The translations under genes and the position numbers were made by a program. Below the pieces are notes generated by a model, which made no database searches, was not told the DNA's origin, and worked only from the letters and a program-made list of their open reading frames with translations. Of a stretch of DNA of 64,000 nt, positions 1 through 11,336 are shown piece after piece. This DNA comes from Calycina herbarum (lineage: Eukaryota > Ascomycota > Leotiomycetes > Helotiales > Pezizellaceae). Numbering within the stretch: position 1 is the first letter of the stretch; each line of letters begins with the position of its first letter. The stretch is taken from the NCBI GenBank assembly GCA_001414485.1, contig LLEY01000098.1, positions 175,367 through 239,366 on the forward strand, written 5' to 3'.

Positions 1-1040
1 GCTGGAAGATTATTGTATTCTTCGAGGCCAGTCAATCGGATATCTTCGACGATTATCGCTCCTATCGTCCTCAGTAGATTGAGGGTAGCTTGAAAAGCAT
101 ACAGTTTTGCCTTATCAACTTGTTGAACCGGATCATGGATGACCCCAATACGAACGCCGTGGAAGTCTGTAGTAGAACAGGATTGCACATAATACCCTGT
201 ATTCTTTTCAATTGACGTAATCGCATCTAGAACGAGTGCGGCATCTTTGACGGTACGAGAAATTGGGCCAATTACGTCTTGCTCTCGCGAGACGGGGATG
301 ATTCCATGCGATGAGAGCAAACCACGAGTGGGTTTCAAACCCACAACACCGCTCTTCTCCGAAAGGCTGACAATACTAGAAATGGTCTACTGATTTGTTA
401 ATCGGGATCGGAAGGCAGAGTTGAAAACATAACTACCTAGGTACCAAAAGTCGCGGATACTACGCCAAGACCAACGCTGATGGCTGAACCCGTACTAGAC
501 CCCGAAGGCCTCATTCCAGGCCAAAAGATTCCTGTTGCCTGACCTCCTCGAGCACTCCAGCCGGTGCTGGCATTAGAATGTCGAAATCCAGCAAATTTCA
601 GAGAGGTTGGCCTTGCCGAGAATCACGGCCCCAGCATTCCGCAGAATTTTGACAATGTTTGCCTCAGACCCAGCCTTTGAACTACAAAGTACGCTGGACC
701 CGCAGGTGGTCTCGGTCTTATCTATAGTGACTATATTATCTTTAAGCAGAAGAGGGATTCCGTGTAATATGCTGTTTGACTTAGGTATTCTCGCTCTTCA
801 TGAAAGATGAAGGGACTTACCTCCGTCTTCCGCGCGCTCGCCTTTCTGCATCCAGGACGGTTGCGATAGCTTCAGCTTGAGAATTCAGCTCAACAACAGA
901 GTGAAAAACACTGTTCGCTTCGGTTATCCTAGCTGTGTATGCTTTCACCAACTATGCCGAGGTGAATGCCTCCTTGTCGAGACCGTCCGCAATTTCTTCA
1001 AGAGTGGCGTCGAGTAAAGACAGCGCCCCGACCCTGCCTG
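1..1040 (-). pseudogene. Amidase-signature hydrolase, disrupted and cut by the window edge
   Basis: Read on the minus strand, this stretch gives the amidase signature fold in the right order. First comes an N-terminal helix (LLDATLEEIADGLDKEAF), then ILHGIPLLLKDN, then the Gly/Ser-rich catalytic stretch GSSTGSAISVGLGV, then VGLKPTRGLLSSHG and PISRTVKDAALVLDAI. The catalytic Ser and the conserved Lys of the KDN motif are present. An in-frame TAG at 952-954 interrupts the N-terminal domain between the residues SA and LVKAYTARI. Splicing near 780-830 (donor gtaagt) restores the frame downstream, but the junction near 370-440 does not join cleanly, so a second lesion is possible. The C-terminal part lies outside the window. 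Amidases of this family hydrolyse carboxamides. No start codon could be assigned. Confidence 0.75.
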
Positions 1041-1827
1041 GACCTGTTCAAATGTTTGAACCTTTCTGACCCAAGATACAATATCAAGTTAGGAGAGCGA
1101 CATACCTAAACCGACCCATTGTAATATTCTGAGATAGACCTCGGTAAGCAGAGTGCACACCACTGCCATAGGCTTGAACATTGGAAATCCTCGCATGTAT
1201 GCTCAAGCGATGTAAGCTGGCATTGAGGGAATCCGAAATATCTCCCTGGTTGTAATGTGGGGAGCGAGATGGAACGAGAAGACCGTACCTTCTTGAGCCT
1301 TGATTAGGTAATAGAACGCCAGTGCAGTGCTGGGTGAGACGTTGGAAAGCATTCTCGTGAATCATGATTTCATGTGTAGTGATTGGTCGGAGGCTTTAAG
1401 TATTATCAAATGTGTACACATGCTCAAACCCCCACGTGAAGGTAAGCGAGCCATAAGTCACTTGTTGGTCTGGGAATAACAAGTGATTTCAAGCCTTTGA
1501 AATTGAATGGAACCTTGTATATCAGCATTCAGCTCTTATAAGGTATAAATATTTTTCTAACTGTATATATAGTTAGGATGTACTACCTGTGTATTTTCAT
1601 GTACATCGCATCACCAACTCAGCTGTGCCCACCTCTGAATTTTAGCGATCAACTCCCCACAGTGAATAGATGGCTAAGCTTGGTCACTCCCCAGTAATAA
1701 ATCTACGCCAGTAGCAGAAAATCAAAATATAAACTCGGATATAATATTTGAGTATATTCTACATCTACTCTAATTTTTAGTCTATTTTTTTGACCGGTCG
1801 GTGCTGAGTTGTAGATGCGTTGCTGCT
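1041..1827. other. Gap between two decayed genes
   Basis: No coding potential is convincing here, although the lost N-terminus of the amidase may lie inside. Positions 1631-1655 hold one copy of a short word (CTCTGAATTTTAGCGATCA) that recurs as a degenerate cluster at 16973-17118. The stretch 1530-1780 is AT-rich. Confidence 0.4.
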
Positions 1828-2581
1828 TTACTCCTTAACCCAAGAAAAAACCCTCTTCCAAATAGCCTCTCCATTATTTTCCCTCCGTACATGTTCCCTC
1901 ATTTCGTCCATATAATACCCCGTCAACGCAGTATAAGCAGGAAACCCTTCAACAGCAGCATCAGCCCATGCCAAATCCACCTCCGGGTGTCCCTGAAAGG
2001 TGATCACCCCATTTTTCTCATTGAGAAAGGCCTCGCTCGTTGTTTTCAGAGATAGATTTAAACCCCTTTGCTGGGACGGATATATCTATCTCTCTTGTGA
2101 AACTCTTAGATTTTGAGGTTTCAAGAATGCGTCGTTACCGAAAAACTCGGTTCCAGCTGAGTTGAGAGGACCGGTATGAACACCAACCTACTTGCAATTA
2201 GTGAAGAACTTGTGGATCAGGGTCAATGACCTACATCCGGCGAACCCATCTCTTTAACAGTTCCGCCCAAAGTGACAATGATAATTTGATGGCTCCAACA
2301 TATACTCATCATCTTCTGTTCTGGATGTCCTTCAATTGTGGGTTTAACGAAAGCTCGCTTTCATGACCCATGAGATCTCTTCCATTACAAACACACGTCC
2401 TCCACTGAGGACGATGAGATCGTATTTTGATACATCGGGGTATTCCTGGGCGTTGATTAGGTCGTAAAACTCAGGTATAGTGCCAGGTGAGACCTTTGTG
2501 TGCATTTTGTGAATGGGAATTTCATGTATAGGAGGTTTCATTGACCAAAATGGCGATCTTTAATGGTTGGGCGGACGTCAT
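1828..2581 (-). pseudogene. Class I glutamine amidotransferase-like protein, multiply frameshifted
   Basis: On the minus strand a GATase1-type protein can be read in pieces. A start MTSAQPLKIAILVN at about 2581 is followed by FYDLINAQEYPDVSKYDLIVLSGG. The nucleophile elbow SICWSHQIIIVTLGG comes next, and the C-terminal half carries the catalytic His-Glu (ITFQGHPEVDLAWADAAV) and ends at a natural-looking stop. The pieces lie in different frames, with breaks near 2557, near 2345 and near 2060-2100. Cys, His and Glu of the triad are all still encoded, so the decay looks recent. Fungal relatives are free-standing GMP-synthase-like amidotransferases of poorly defined substrate. Confidence 0.75.
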
Positions 2582-4147
2582 GTTGGAGGTGTTGTAGTAG
2601 TTAATTTGGGAGCTTGGTGCAAATGAGTGTTACGATTGGAACAATTGGATGCTAAAATTCGGGATTTGAAGTTTTATCTTAAGACAAAACTGTGAATGAA
2701 TAGTTGTTTGGATGGAAACTGGGTGGCTTGAAAAAGTACTTATGAAATTGGACAAGGCATGAGTGGGGATAGGGTTTTTGAAAACACGTAATATGAATCT
2801 TTAATTTTTCTATATATCTGTCCCCTTATATTTCTGTTCTGATGCATGATACAAATTCAACCTGGCTTGATTGTCAGGTATAGGCGAACTGCTTGTGAAG
2901 TCCGAAGACCTAAAGATTGGGACTCGTATTCTCCCCCGCCTGTGATTAATAGTGGCTCCACTAACACCTCAATTGTAAAGGTCACCTATGTCGGATCCTG
3001 TTCTTCTATCAGTTTTGGACTCAAAAGCCCGACTCCAGTCTTAAGATAGTGCGCATGGATATTCAATATACTTTATTGTGAGTGATCCGATGACCATCCC
3101 TAGACCCAACTGAGCCAGCTAAGGCAAGATAATGAAAGACTATAATACAACACCTTATAAAGAATCACCGAGTTTCTCGAAATATGTGGGCATTGTCTTT
3201 CTTAATTATTGCTCACTAAGTAATCTAACTTTCACTCTACCATGTCAGAAAAGGAAGCTATTGAGAACAAGGTGGCTGTCGACGGAGTTGATGCGATTGA
3301 CACAGTATCCGTTGCAGAAGGGGAAAATCTCGAGAAGCTAACTTTGAACTTAGATAGTGCTGAAATCCAGCCGTTTTTGCACTCTGCGCACCCGCTACTG
3401 GAAGGCAAGTTCTTTACTCTATACGAATCAGAAAAATATATAAAAAAATACCTGTAGACTCTAAGTTAACTTATCAATGAGTGTACTAGTCCTTAAATTT
3501 TTTAATCACGTTGTTTTTGTGCTGTCTTTTAAAGATATGCAAAAAAGCACGATTTGGGAAAGCGCAACGCCGGACGGTTTTTCCGTCCCGGTAGAGGGGA
3601 TATCTGCTGTGTGTATTTTTGGTATTTTGGGCAATTACAACGGCAGCGTGCGATCTATGTAGCAATTGCGTTGACCAAATCGGACGGCCCACTCCTAGGA
3701 ACACATTACCAGACCTCTATCCCGTGTAGTTGAGAAAATAAAATACCAACAAGGGACTGCATGAAAATATTGACAACGGAAACGTGATGGACTTGCCATG
3801 AGAGCATGTCTCGCTTAAACCACACTCTCCGTCTTTACCTCCTTCATGGAGTCCCATGAAACACTTATTCGCCCAGTCATATGAGCAGGCATATCCGTTG
3901 ATAGCACCCATAGTCTATGCGGACCAAGAAGCCATGGGTACCGATCGATAAGAGCCCTGCGGCATTTAAAGTCCAATAAGCTTTCGCAAACCAACGACCC
4001 AGCAGACTACCGACACCGTCATCCTGTTGATCTTTCAAGCACCAACAAAGCCTTGACTTGTTATCACGCTACTGTAATTTACGAGGACAAGACAAACCGT
4101 TCCTCCCTCAAAAATAATTCATCGCCACCGTAGTAACAAATCCAAGA
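2582..4147. other. Intergenic region with one weak ORF and a hairpin
   Basis: An open stretch at 3242-3457 (plus) could encode a 71-residue acidic peptide starting MSEKEAIENK. It may be a first exon or chance; nothing downstream joins convincingly. Positions 3572-3588 form a perfect 6-bp-stem hairpin (GGACGG-TTTTT-CCGTCC) whose flank resembles 11550-11600. No other gene is seen. Confidence 0.3.
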
Positions 4148-5343
4148 ATGCCCTCCCAACTCAGCACCAAAGGCATCCCAAAAGGAGCCACAGCAAAAGT
4201 CTCCATCATCGACAACACATTTCTCTACGACATTCCGGTGGACAACTACATCCAACCCATTGTCTCAGGCTACGAAACGTTTTCTCTCCCCTCATACGCA
4301 TTCCTAGTCGAGAAACCCCAGGGCCGAAAGGTCCTCTTTGATCTCGCTCTCCGGAAGGATTGGGAGAACCTCACTCCAGAGGCTCTGAGTGAGATTCAAA
4401 GTGATGGAATCAAGATCAAGGCGGAGAAGAATGTTATCGATATTTTGAAAGACGAGGGTATTAAGGGGAGGACATTGAGGCGGTCATTTTTAGGTGACTT
4501 TACCTTTACTCTCAGTATTTGCAACATCAGCTGATCAAGCAGCCGCCATCATTGGGATCATATTGGGGACATGTCCCGATTCCCTTCAAGTACGGATGTG
4601 TAGTTGGACCCGGATTTACGAGAGCATTCATTCCAGGGTATCCAGCAAACCCAGAGTCTCCTGTCTTGCAGACTGACTGCAAGGAAGTGAGACCCAGTCC
4701 AGTCTGCACACCAGAGATCAAACTGAGTCACAATTTTCGGGAGATAGATTTCGTTAATCCCGAGTCACTTGACATTGGAGCTTTCCATGGATATGACTAT
4801 TTCGGTGACGGTTCCTTCTACCTTCTTGATGCACCGGGGTACAGCATTGGACATATCTGTGCTATCACGCGAACGACCACCTCGACAGACAAATTTGTCT
4901 TCATGGGAGCAGATACCTGCCATCATAACGGGGAGTTTCGACACTCAATATACCATCCCCTACCGAAATCGATCTCTCCAAACCCACTCGAGCGAAGTGC
5001 AGTGCACGCTTGTCCTGGCGAATCGTGGGCAGAGTATCTCAAGAGCAGCGGGCGGTCGACAGGGCAGCCATTTTTTGGCATCCCAAAGACTTCTGTAGGT
5101 GCTTCATACAACCATAGTGTCCCAGCGGCCATAGAAACGATAGAGAAGGTAAAGGATACCGGTTCAGGTGAGGATATCCTGGTGATAATTGCACACGATG
5201 AGAGCATCAAGGGCATCGTGAGTGTTTTCCCAGCGTCAATCAATGACGGGAAGGAGAAACCATGGGGAATTAGTTCAAGATGGGCATTCTTAGCGGATTT
5301 TCAAAAGGTGTGGCTAGATATTCGACCTCTTACAATGCAGTGA
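4148..5343 (+). pseudogene. Metallo-beta-lactamase-fold hydrolase (lactonase-like), frameshifted
   Basis: The N-terminal 110 codons are open (MPSQLSTKGIPKGATAKVSI, then YAFLVEKPQGRKVLFDLALR), typical of fungal MBL-fold lactonase-like hydrolases. After GIKG, one G is missing in a GGGG run near 4460, so the expected DIEAVIF is read out of frame. A 50-nt intron (4493-4542) then leads to the metal motif SRHHWDHIGDMSRFPSSTDV. A second one-base loss at about 4598 shifts the frame before VVGPGFTRAFIPGYPANPES, after which the frame stays open to 5343 and includes the metal-ligand stretches DAPGYSIGHICA and VFMGADTCHH. The usual first His of HxHxDH is Arg. Two indels plus a lost ligand argue for a pseudogene rather than sequencing error. 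Confidence 0.75.
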
Positions 5344-6069
5344 TACATTACACAGCCTGCCTACATACTCGTGATCGCTGATTTGTTGAATTGATGCAAT
5401 AGGCGTTTGCCGGCTTTTGACTTGTGGAAATTAAGGACGCTATTAGCTGAAAGAACATCTTGCCGCCCAGCAAGTCGGCACAATAGCTAATTTGTAAGAG
5501 TTGCACGACTGACAACTCGGAGTGATACGACCGATAATTTGGACATCGGTGTTCTCACAAGTTTCGGATTGCTGACTCCGTTGAGACGAGTCTCTCAACC
5601 CGTAGGACCAATTTGCCAGCCCTCAAATACTCCGCCAAGAGAATACCACCACTTCTGTGATGTTGATAAGTCGTTTTCGGGTTGGTTTTTCGGGTCGCTC
5701 TGTTGAACCCAGTCCTTAGGCCCCTATCGAGACATTTGTCTCCAGAGCCCGCATCCACAAGCAATGGCCACTGCATTGCAGATGTCATGGTATGGGTAAG
5801 AGGGCCGAGGAGCTAGCTGCTGACAACATGCTACTTTCAGAAAGCTTGAAAGGGTAATATGGGGGGTGTTCGATTAAAATTATGTTGGAGCCAGACTGCA
5901 GATGGGTCGACAACTGTATTTTATTGTGTCGAAATTTTTGGCGTGCAAATGAATTTCGTTCCGATCCATCTGCTCAATAATTCTCAAGGTAAGTTCTCCT
6001 CCTGCCCCATCAGTAGCCCAACTGCCATTCTCTAACAGTAACTAGATGCATAATTGCCAACCAGGAGAG
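5344..6069. other. Intergenic region upstream of the MFS gene
   Basis: No gene is supported. The stretch separates the hydrolase relic from the transporter and should contain the former transporter promoter. An upstream non-coding exon ending before the gtaagt at 5990 is possible but unproven. Confidence 0.3.
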
Positions 6070-7642
6070 ATGGTGATTCTGAAATTCGAAGAAAATGACA
6101 CCAAAGATCCCTATAATTGGTCGAGGGCATGGTTTTGACGAATCGAATAGTGAAAAACACGAACTGAAATTGTATAGAGAAAGAAAGCGTTCTGTGCGAC
6201 AACTATGTGCCTCGCAATGTCAAATAGCACTCTTTCATCGAGTCTGACAGGTGGCACGCTACCATTCATTGCGGAGTACTTTCATATCACAGACCCAACA
6301 CGACATTCTCTTCCATCTACGGTGTTTATGGTTGGTTATGTCTTGGGACCGATAACGTTTTCACCCATGAGCGAACAATATGGCAGAAGACCAATTATGA
6401 TATCAAGCTTCTTTTTGTTTTTTGCATTCTCCATTGGCTGTACTTTTGCGCCAACATTCGAATCGCTAGTAATTTTTAGGTTTTTCGTGGGTGTTGGTGC
6501 TTCAGCATCGACCTCCGTCATTGGTGGTGTATACGCAGACATTTTCGATGATAAAAGGGTCCGGGGAAAGGCAACCGCTATATATACAGTCGTGAGTTCG
6601 TGAACTTGTCTCGTTCCATGTTCCATACTGAAATCCGCAGTTGAGTACCGTAGCCACCACCATGGGCCCAACTATCTTTGGTTATGTCTCCCTCTTAGGT
6701 TGGCGTTGGTCTTTCGGAGTGGCCTCTATCATTGCTGGCGTCACCTGGGGTCTTATTCTGCTTCTTCCTGAAACCCTCGCACCAAGAATCCTCCTGGCAG
6801 AAGCTCGTCGACGATGATGTTGCCCCTCGTGCAGGGCAGTGTTTGCGCTTGTTGAACAGGACACCCGACCTCTATCTCGAATCCTTCTCACAACAATTTC
6901 TCGGCCGGTCCAAATGTTTTTCACCGAGGCCATTGTGTTCTTCTCGTGCATTTATATAGCTCTCGTCTTCTCGATTCTGTTCCTCTTCTTCCAAGCATAT
7001 GTCTTTATCTTCCGCGACCATTATCAGATGTCGACCAGTAACGCAACTCTCGCGTTCATCCCAATGGGATTGGGAACCCTCTTCTCCATGGTGATGTTCC
7101 TTCTGTATGACAACTATATTGCCAAGGCAGAACGTCGTGGTGCTGCATGGACGAAGATCGAAGAATACAGGCGCCTACCACTTGCTTGTGCTGGAGGGCC
7201 GTTGCTGGTCGTGTCGCTTTTCCTGCTGGCGTGGACTGGTAACAGGGACATTCACTGGATTGTGCCAATGATAGCAGGATTTCCGTTCGCGCTGGCATTC
7301 ATGCTGATTCTGGTTGCCTTCTTCAATTATTTGACGGACTCGTACGTGATGTTTTCTGCGAGTGCACTGGCCGCCGCGAGTTGTATTCGAAGCATCTGGG
7401 GCGCGTTGTTGCCGATGGCAGCATCGCCCCTGTACAACACATTGGGGATTGGCTGGGCGACGAGCCTACTGGGGTTTGCGAGCATCGCCATGTTGCCTAT
7501 CCCTTTTGTCTTCGTCATGTACGGCGACAAGATTCGTGGGAGGAGTAAGTTCTGCCAGATGGTGGCCAAGTTGAAGGAAGCTGAGGAGGAGGAGAATCGG
7601 GGACGATCGAACACAGTACTCGGTAGCGTGGTAGTCACGTGA
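6070..7642 (+). pseudogene. MFS drug:H+ antiporter-type transporter with one in-frame TGA
   Basis: Exons 6070-6126, 6178-6591 and 6641-7642 join in frame to 490 codons, the usual size for a 12-TM DHA1 transporter. The N-terminus carries the fungal pre-TM1 motif DPYNWSRRKK. TM2-3 contain GYVLGPITFSPMSEQYGRRP, and after TM6 the usual LPETLAP is present. The second half has RPVQMFFTEAIVFF and further hydrophobic helices. Codon 6815-6817, in the central cytoplasmic loop, is TGA and otherwise the frame is open throughout. The first intron uses a GC donor. The protein may therefore be truncated after about six helices, or the TGA could be a sequence error. Substrate is unknown. Its neighbours suggest it belonged to the same decaying cluster. 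Confidence 0.7.
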
Positions 7643-8498
7643 CTAGGGCTACTAGGTTCCAATGCGTATTGAGAAAGGCAGTAGCGACGTCGAGGTTCTT
7701 ATCGTCGACTTTGTGAAAGGAAGATGTCTCTCCAGTTTGAACATCTGGTCGAATATTCGAAGTAGTTGTCTTTTTCAAGTCCATTTTGTAAGTTGATTAC
7801 TGGTGGTTTTTGAAAGTAATGGCCAGGGCTTTGTATAAGGTAAGCGCCTGTCCAATATTGAGACAATGTCCCCGCTTTATAGATATAACTTTCCTTTTTT
7901 GTGAGTCGCAAGACGGCTTTGGGACTGGATACGCGAAACCCAACTTTCAAGACACCATCCAAGCTTGTTGCTGTCTGTAGTATCGCCATCGAAAGGACTT
8001 TCTAACATCAAGATTGTTGTTACTGGTACATACCCACTACCTCTAGCCCAAAAGGAAACTTTGCTGCACCCGGCATATTTGCCAGGCCCCTTTCTTAAGC
8101 GACACCATAAATTTCTGGGAGTGGCCGGAACAGGTTATCTCTTGGTGCTGCCATGGCAAACACAGGCAGCCACGGGGGTACGACAGCTATCGAGTTATCA
8201 TCGCCAATCGCATCCGGACAACTTTCCCCCAGCACATCAGCAAGTGTAAAGTGGGGGTATTCGGCATTTTTGACCGACGCCTTTTTCTTGACATGAATCT
8301 GGATCTTTTTGTCCAATAATATGAAATGACGATACTGACTTGATTCTAGACTCTGAGAGCTAGATTTATCCTTAATTTCAAGTTTACTTGTTGGTTTTTC
8401 GTGGTTGTTTCAGAGCAACAGCAATAGTAATTCCATAATCGTAAACCACAACCACCAGTCGAGCCAAACAGTCCCAGACGTAATTTTCGATCGCCAAA
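7643..8498. other. Region with unexplained minus-strand reading frames
   Basis: On the minus strand two open pieces, about 8316-8095 and 7989-7699, read like ordinary protein (for example YPHFTLADVLGESCPD and QYWTGAYLIQSPGHYF). They lie in different frames with several stops between them. I do not recognise them and treat them as a possible gene relic. The last 150 bp are the promoter of the next gene. Confidence 0.3.
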
Positions 8499-9800
8499 AT
8501 GAGCAAGGCTCTCGTTCTAAACATTGATGATGTCCGAGAGGAGGCGAGAAAGAACTTAGACAACACGGCAACAGGTACGAAAAGCGATTGTTCTTTCCTT
8601 TCTTTCCTTTCCTTGAATAGTCTATGGCGAGGAGATGAAACCGATAAGAAAAATATTCGACGGTCCACATAGAAAAAACGCTAACTCCTCTGCCAGAATT
8701 CTTCAACTCCGGTTCCACCTCCCAGGTCACAGTTCATGAGAACAACTCAGCATTTGCAAAATACCGTCTCCGACCCCGCGTTCTACGAAATGTCGCTGGA
8801 GTAGATACAAGTGTCACAGTCCTAGGCACCAAAATCGCTTTCCCACTTTCAATATCACCAGCTGGTCTCCAAGCAATGGCTCATCCAGACGGAGAGTTGG
8901 CTACAAGTCGGGCATGTGCAACAAAAAAAGTCCTTATGGGCATCTCATCTTTCGCAAATTACCCCATGGAAGAGATTATCAAAGCTGGTCGCGAAGTTGG
9001 ACCTATGACACATGTCTTGCAACTCTACACCATGAAAGACCGCGCACTCCAAGAACGCATCATCAGACGTGCAGAAGCAGCTGGATGCGTAGCTATCTTC
9101 CTCACAGCTGATAGTCCCGTTCTCGGCGTCCGATGGAACGAATGGCGCAATGATTTCCGCACCCCTGTTGGATTGAGTTTCCCAAATATCGAGAGAACTT
9201 CCGAGATGATCATGGCCACAACTCATGACGATGGATTCATGACTTTCAACTCGGATACGCATTCTTGGGCTGAGGAAATCCCGTGGTTGAGAAGTAAAAC
9301 CAAGATGCAAATCTGGATCAAGGGTGTTTTGACTGCTGAGGATGTCTTGCTTGCGAGGGAGTACAAATGTGATGGAGTTATTGTGAGCAATCACGGAGGA
9401 CGTCAGCTTGATGGAACCCCGGCCACTGTTGACGCGTTACCTGAGTGTATTGAGGCTGCTGCGGGGAAAATTCCGATCCATATTGATGGTGGATTCCGGA
9501 CTGGTGCGGATATTTTTAAAGCTATTGCTCTTGGTGCCGAGTGTTGTTGGGTTGGGAGACCGGCTATTTGGGGGCTTGCTGTAAGTTGAGATCTCCTTGG
9601 AATCAAGTTGAGAATTGAGAACTGGGAGCTAATAAAGGGATCGATAGTACGATGGCCAGAAGGGTGTAGAGAGGACTTTGGACATCCTTTATGACGAGTT
9701 TAGACGGTGTATGGCGTTGACTGGCTGTAGAACCGTTGCGGATATTTCAAAGGCGTCGATTGGTATCGCTCGTTCGGATGGTCCACTCGCGAGGTTGTAG
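8499..9800 (+). CDS. FMN-dependent alpha-hydroxyacid dehydrogenase/oxidase
   Basis: Exons 8499-8574, 8697-9580 and 9648-9800 join in frame to 370 residues. The protein is a cytosolic TIM-barrel flavoenzyme of the glycolate oxidase / lactate oxidase family, without the cytochrome b5 domain of mitochondrial L-lactate dehydrogenases. The order of family motifs is normal. It runs KYRLRPRVLRNVAGVDTS near residue 45, FPLSISPAGLQAMAHPDGE near 80, QLYTMKDRALQERIIRRAEA near 130 and the active-site signature SNHGGRQLDG near 265, which holds the catalytic His and the substrate-binding Arg. IHIDGGFRTGADIFKAIALGA follows as the FMN-phosphate site. It oxidises a 2-hydroxy acid to a 2-keto acid, with O2 or another acceptor. 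All key residues are intact although the upstream genes are decayed. The exact substrate cannot be read from sequence. Confidence 0.9.
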
Positions 9801-10281
9801 GTGATTTCTAACCCACAAAAGCAGAACTGTTAGCACCTGGCCTAGCATCTGTATATTTTCCTGGCTCCTGCCAGTCTTTAATCCTTAAACTTCTTTTTAC
9901 TAATATACTAGAATCAACCCTTTCAGTAATTGTATACTTATGTGGTAGCATATCCGGGAGTAAATTCTTGTTGATATTTTAAGTTTTAGGAGTTTTATTT
10001 TTTTAGAGGAGGAGAAACAATGGCTATTATTACTTCGTCTACTGGCTAGATTCTTTCCTAATCTATATATATCCAGATCGTAAGCCTCGCACATCGCTCT
10101 CACCGTCGCATATCCTCGTCGTACTACTCTTGAATCCTTAGCTATAACAAAAAATATCTCTTAATATCTGTTTAGTAGAGCTAGTAAAGAAAAAGCGAGA
10201 ATTTCAAATTACGATATCTCAGCCAAACTTCAATTCGAGACTAAAAAACCCGAAAATGAAACCAGAAACCTCAAAAAGCTG
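9801..10281. other. Intergenic, AT-rich
   Basis: Nothing coding is supported. It contains the 3' flank of the oxidase gene and the pol III terminator of the minus-strand tRNA, a run of five T on that strand just beyond 10282. Confidence 0.4.
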
Positions 10282-10391
10282 TGAACAGTGAGGGATTCGA
10301 ACCCTCGCCAATAAATTGATTAGCAATTTCAGTCTTCTTGAAAGAAAATTCAAACCTGAAGCTAACGCCTTAACCACTCGGCCAACTGTCC
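10282..10391 (-). tRNA. tRNA-Leu (anticodon CAG) with intron
   Basis: The minus strand folds as a class II tRNA. The 7-bp acceptor stem is GGACAGT/ACTGTTC with one G-U pair. The D arm and A box read GGCCGAGTGGTTAAGGC, and the anticodon stem is TTAGC/GCTAA. A long variable arm (CAA/TTG stem) precedes a T arm GAGGG-TTCGAAT-CCCTC containing the B box. The anticodon loop reads TT-CAG-G, then an intron of about 29 nt (10326-10354) in the canonical position after nucleotide 37. CAG decodes CUG, so this is tRNA-Leu. A T5 pol III terminator follows closely. CCA is not encoded, as expected for a nuclear gene. Confidence 0.93.
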
Positions 10392-11336
10392 TATCATGAT
10401 TTAACAACAACGTTTGCTTATTTCGTTAACTGAAAAACGTTCTTTTGAGTGTGCGGAACCCCACCTTTGACCCACCTTCCGGTTTCTCACGGCTCAATAG
10501 CAAGATTCTACTGGCTGGTATATAGAATTAGCTAAGCTCTAGCCCTTGGCTTAGCAAACTGGCACAGTTAGAACTAATATAAGAAAGTTTTATTTATATG
10601 AAGACTTTTAATAGTTAAATTACTAGAAGATTTTAATAGCTAATTTACTAAAAGTAACTAGTAAAGAAATAGATATTATTTATTAATTAATTATTAACTT
10701 TTTTGCTAATTTATTCTATAATAAAGGCTTTATATACTATATCGTAAACTTGTAATATAACTTTAATAATTATATAAAGACTCTGCTAAGAATCTCCAAG
10801 CTTAAGAAGAGCGGTTTCTACTCTTATATAAGCCGGAGTTCAGTTAAATTAGCACCTTCGGCTCGAGTAAAATTCAGCGAAGAGCGAAATAAAGTTGGAT
10901 TGCAAGTATATCATTTATGTGCATGACGTCATTTGCCATATTCTTGCCCTAGAAGCTGCCAGTAATCCCTTCTATTTTAGCTCAAAGACAGAGCCAGCGG
11001 ATTCACTGTTATGTTTCACGCTCACAGGGATAGAAAGCGGTGTTGTATCTTCATTTTTAGAATCACAGCAGTACAAGTAAGACTCATGTTGAGTTCAGTA
11101 TCCCCTCAGATGCCATCAGATCAACTTTGGTACGTGCCCATAAGTATGAAATAGACAAAGCCGCATCGAGCAAAATAGAGAATTAAAGCTGGAAAAAAAC
11201 ATATAGAGAGATTAATAACTACTTGAAGATAGTGTCTATTAGGTGTAATGTCATTTTTAATGAAGAATTGTTGAGTTCAAGGGAGTGTAGAAATTGTCTC
11301 TCCTTGCACGTGCCAAAGTTGGCATCTGAGGGGATA
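10392..11336. other. AT-rich gene-free stretch
   Basis: Positions about 10560-10800 are extremely AT-rich (TTATTAATTAATTATTAA and similar), as expected for sequence degraded by repeat-induced point mutation or an old transposon remnant. No ORF has convincing protein character. Confidence 0.5.
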
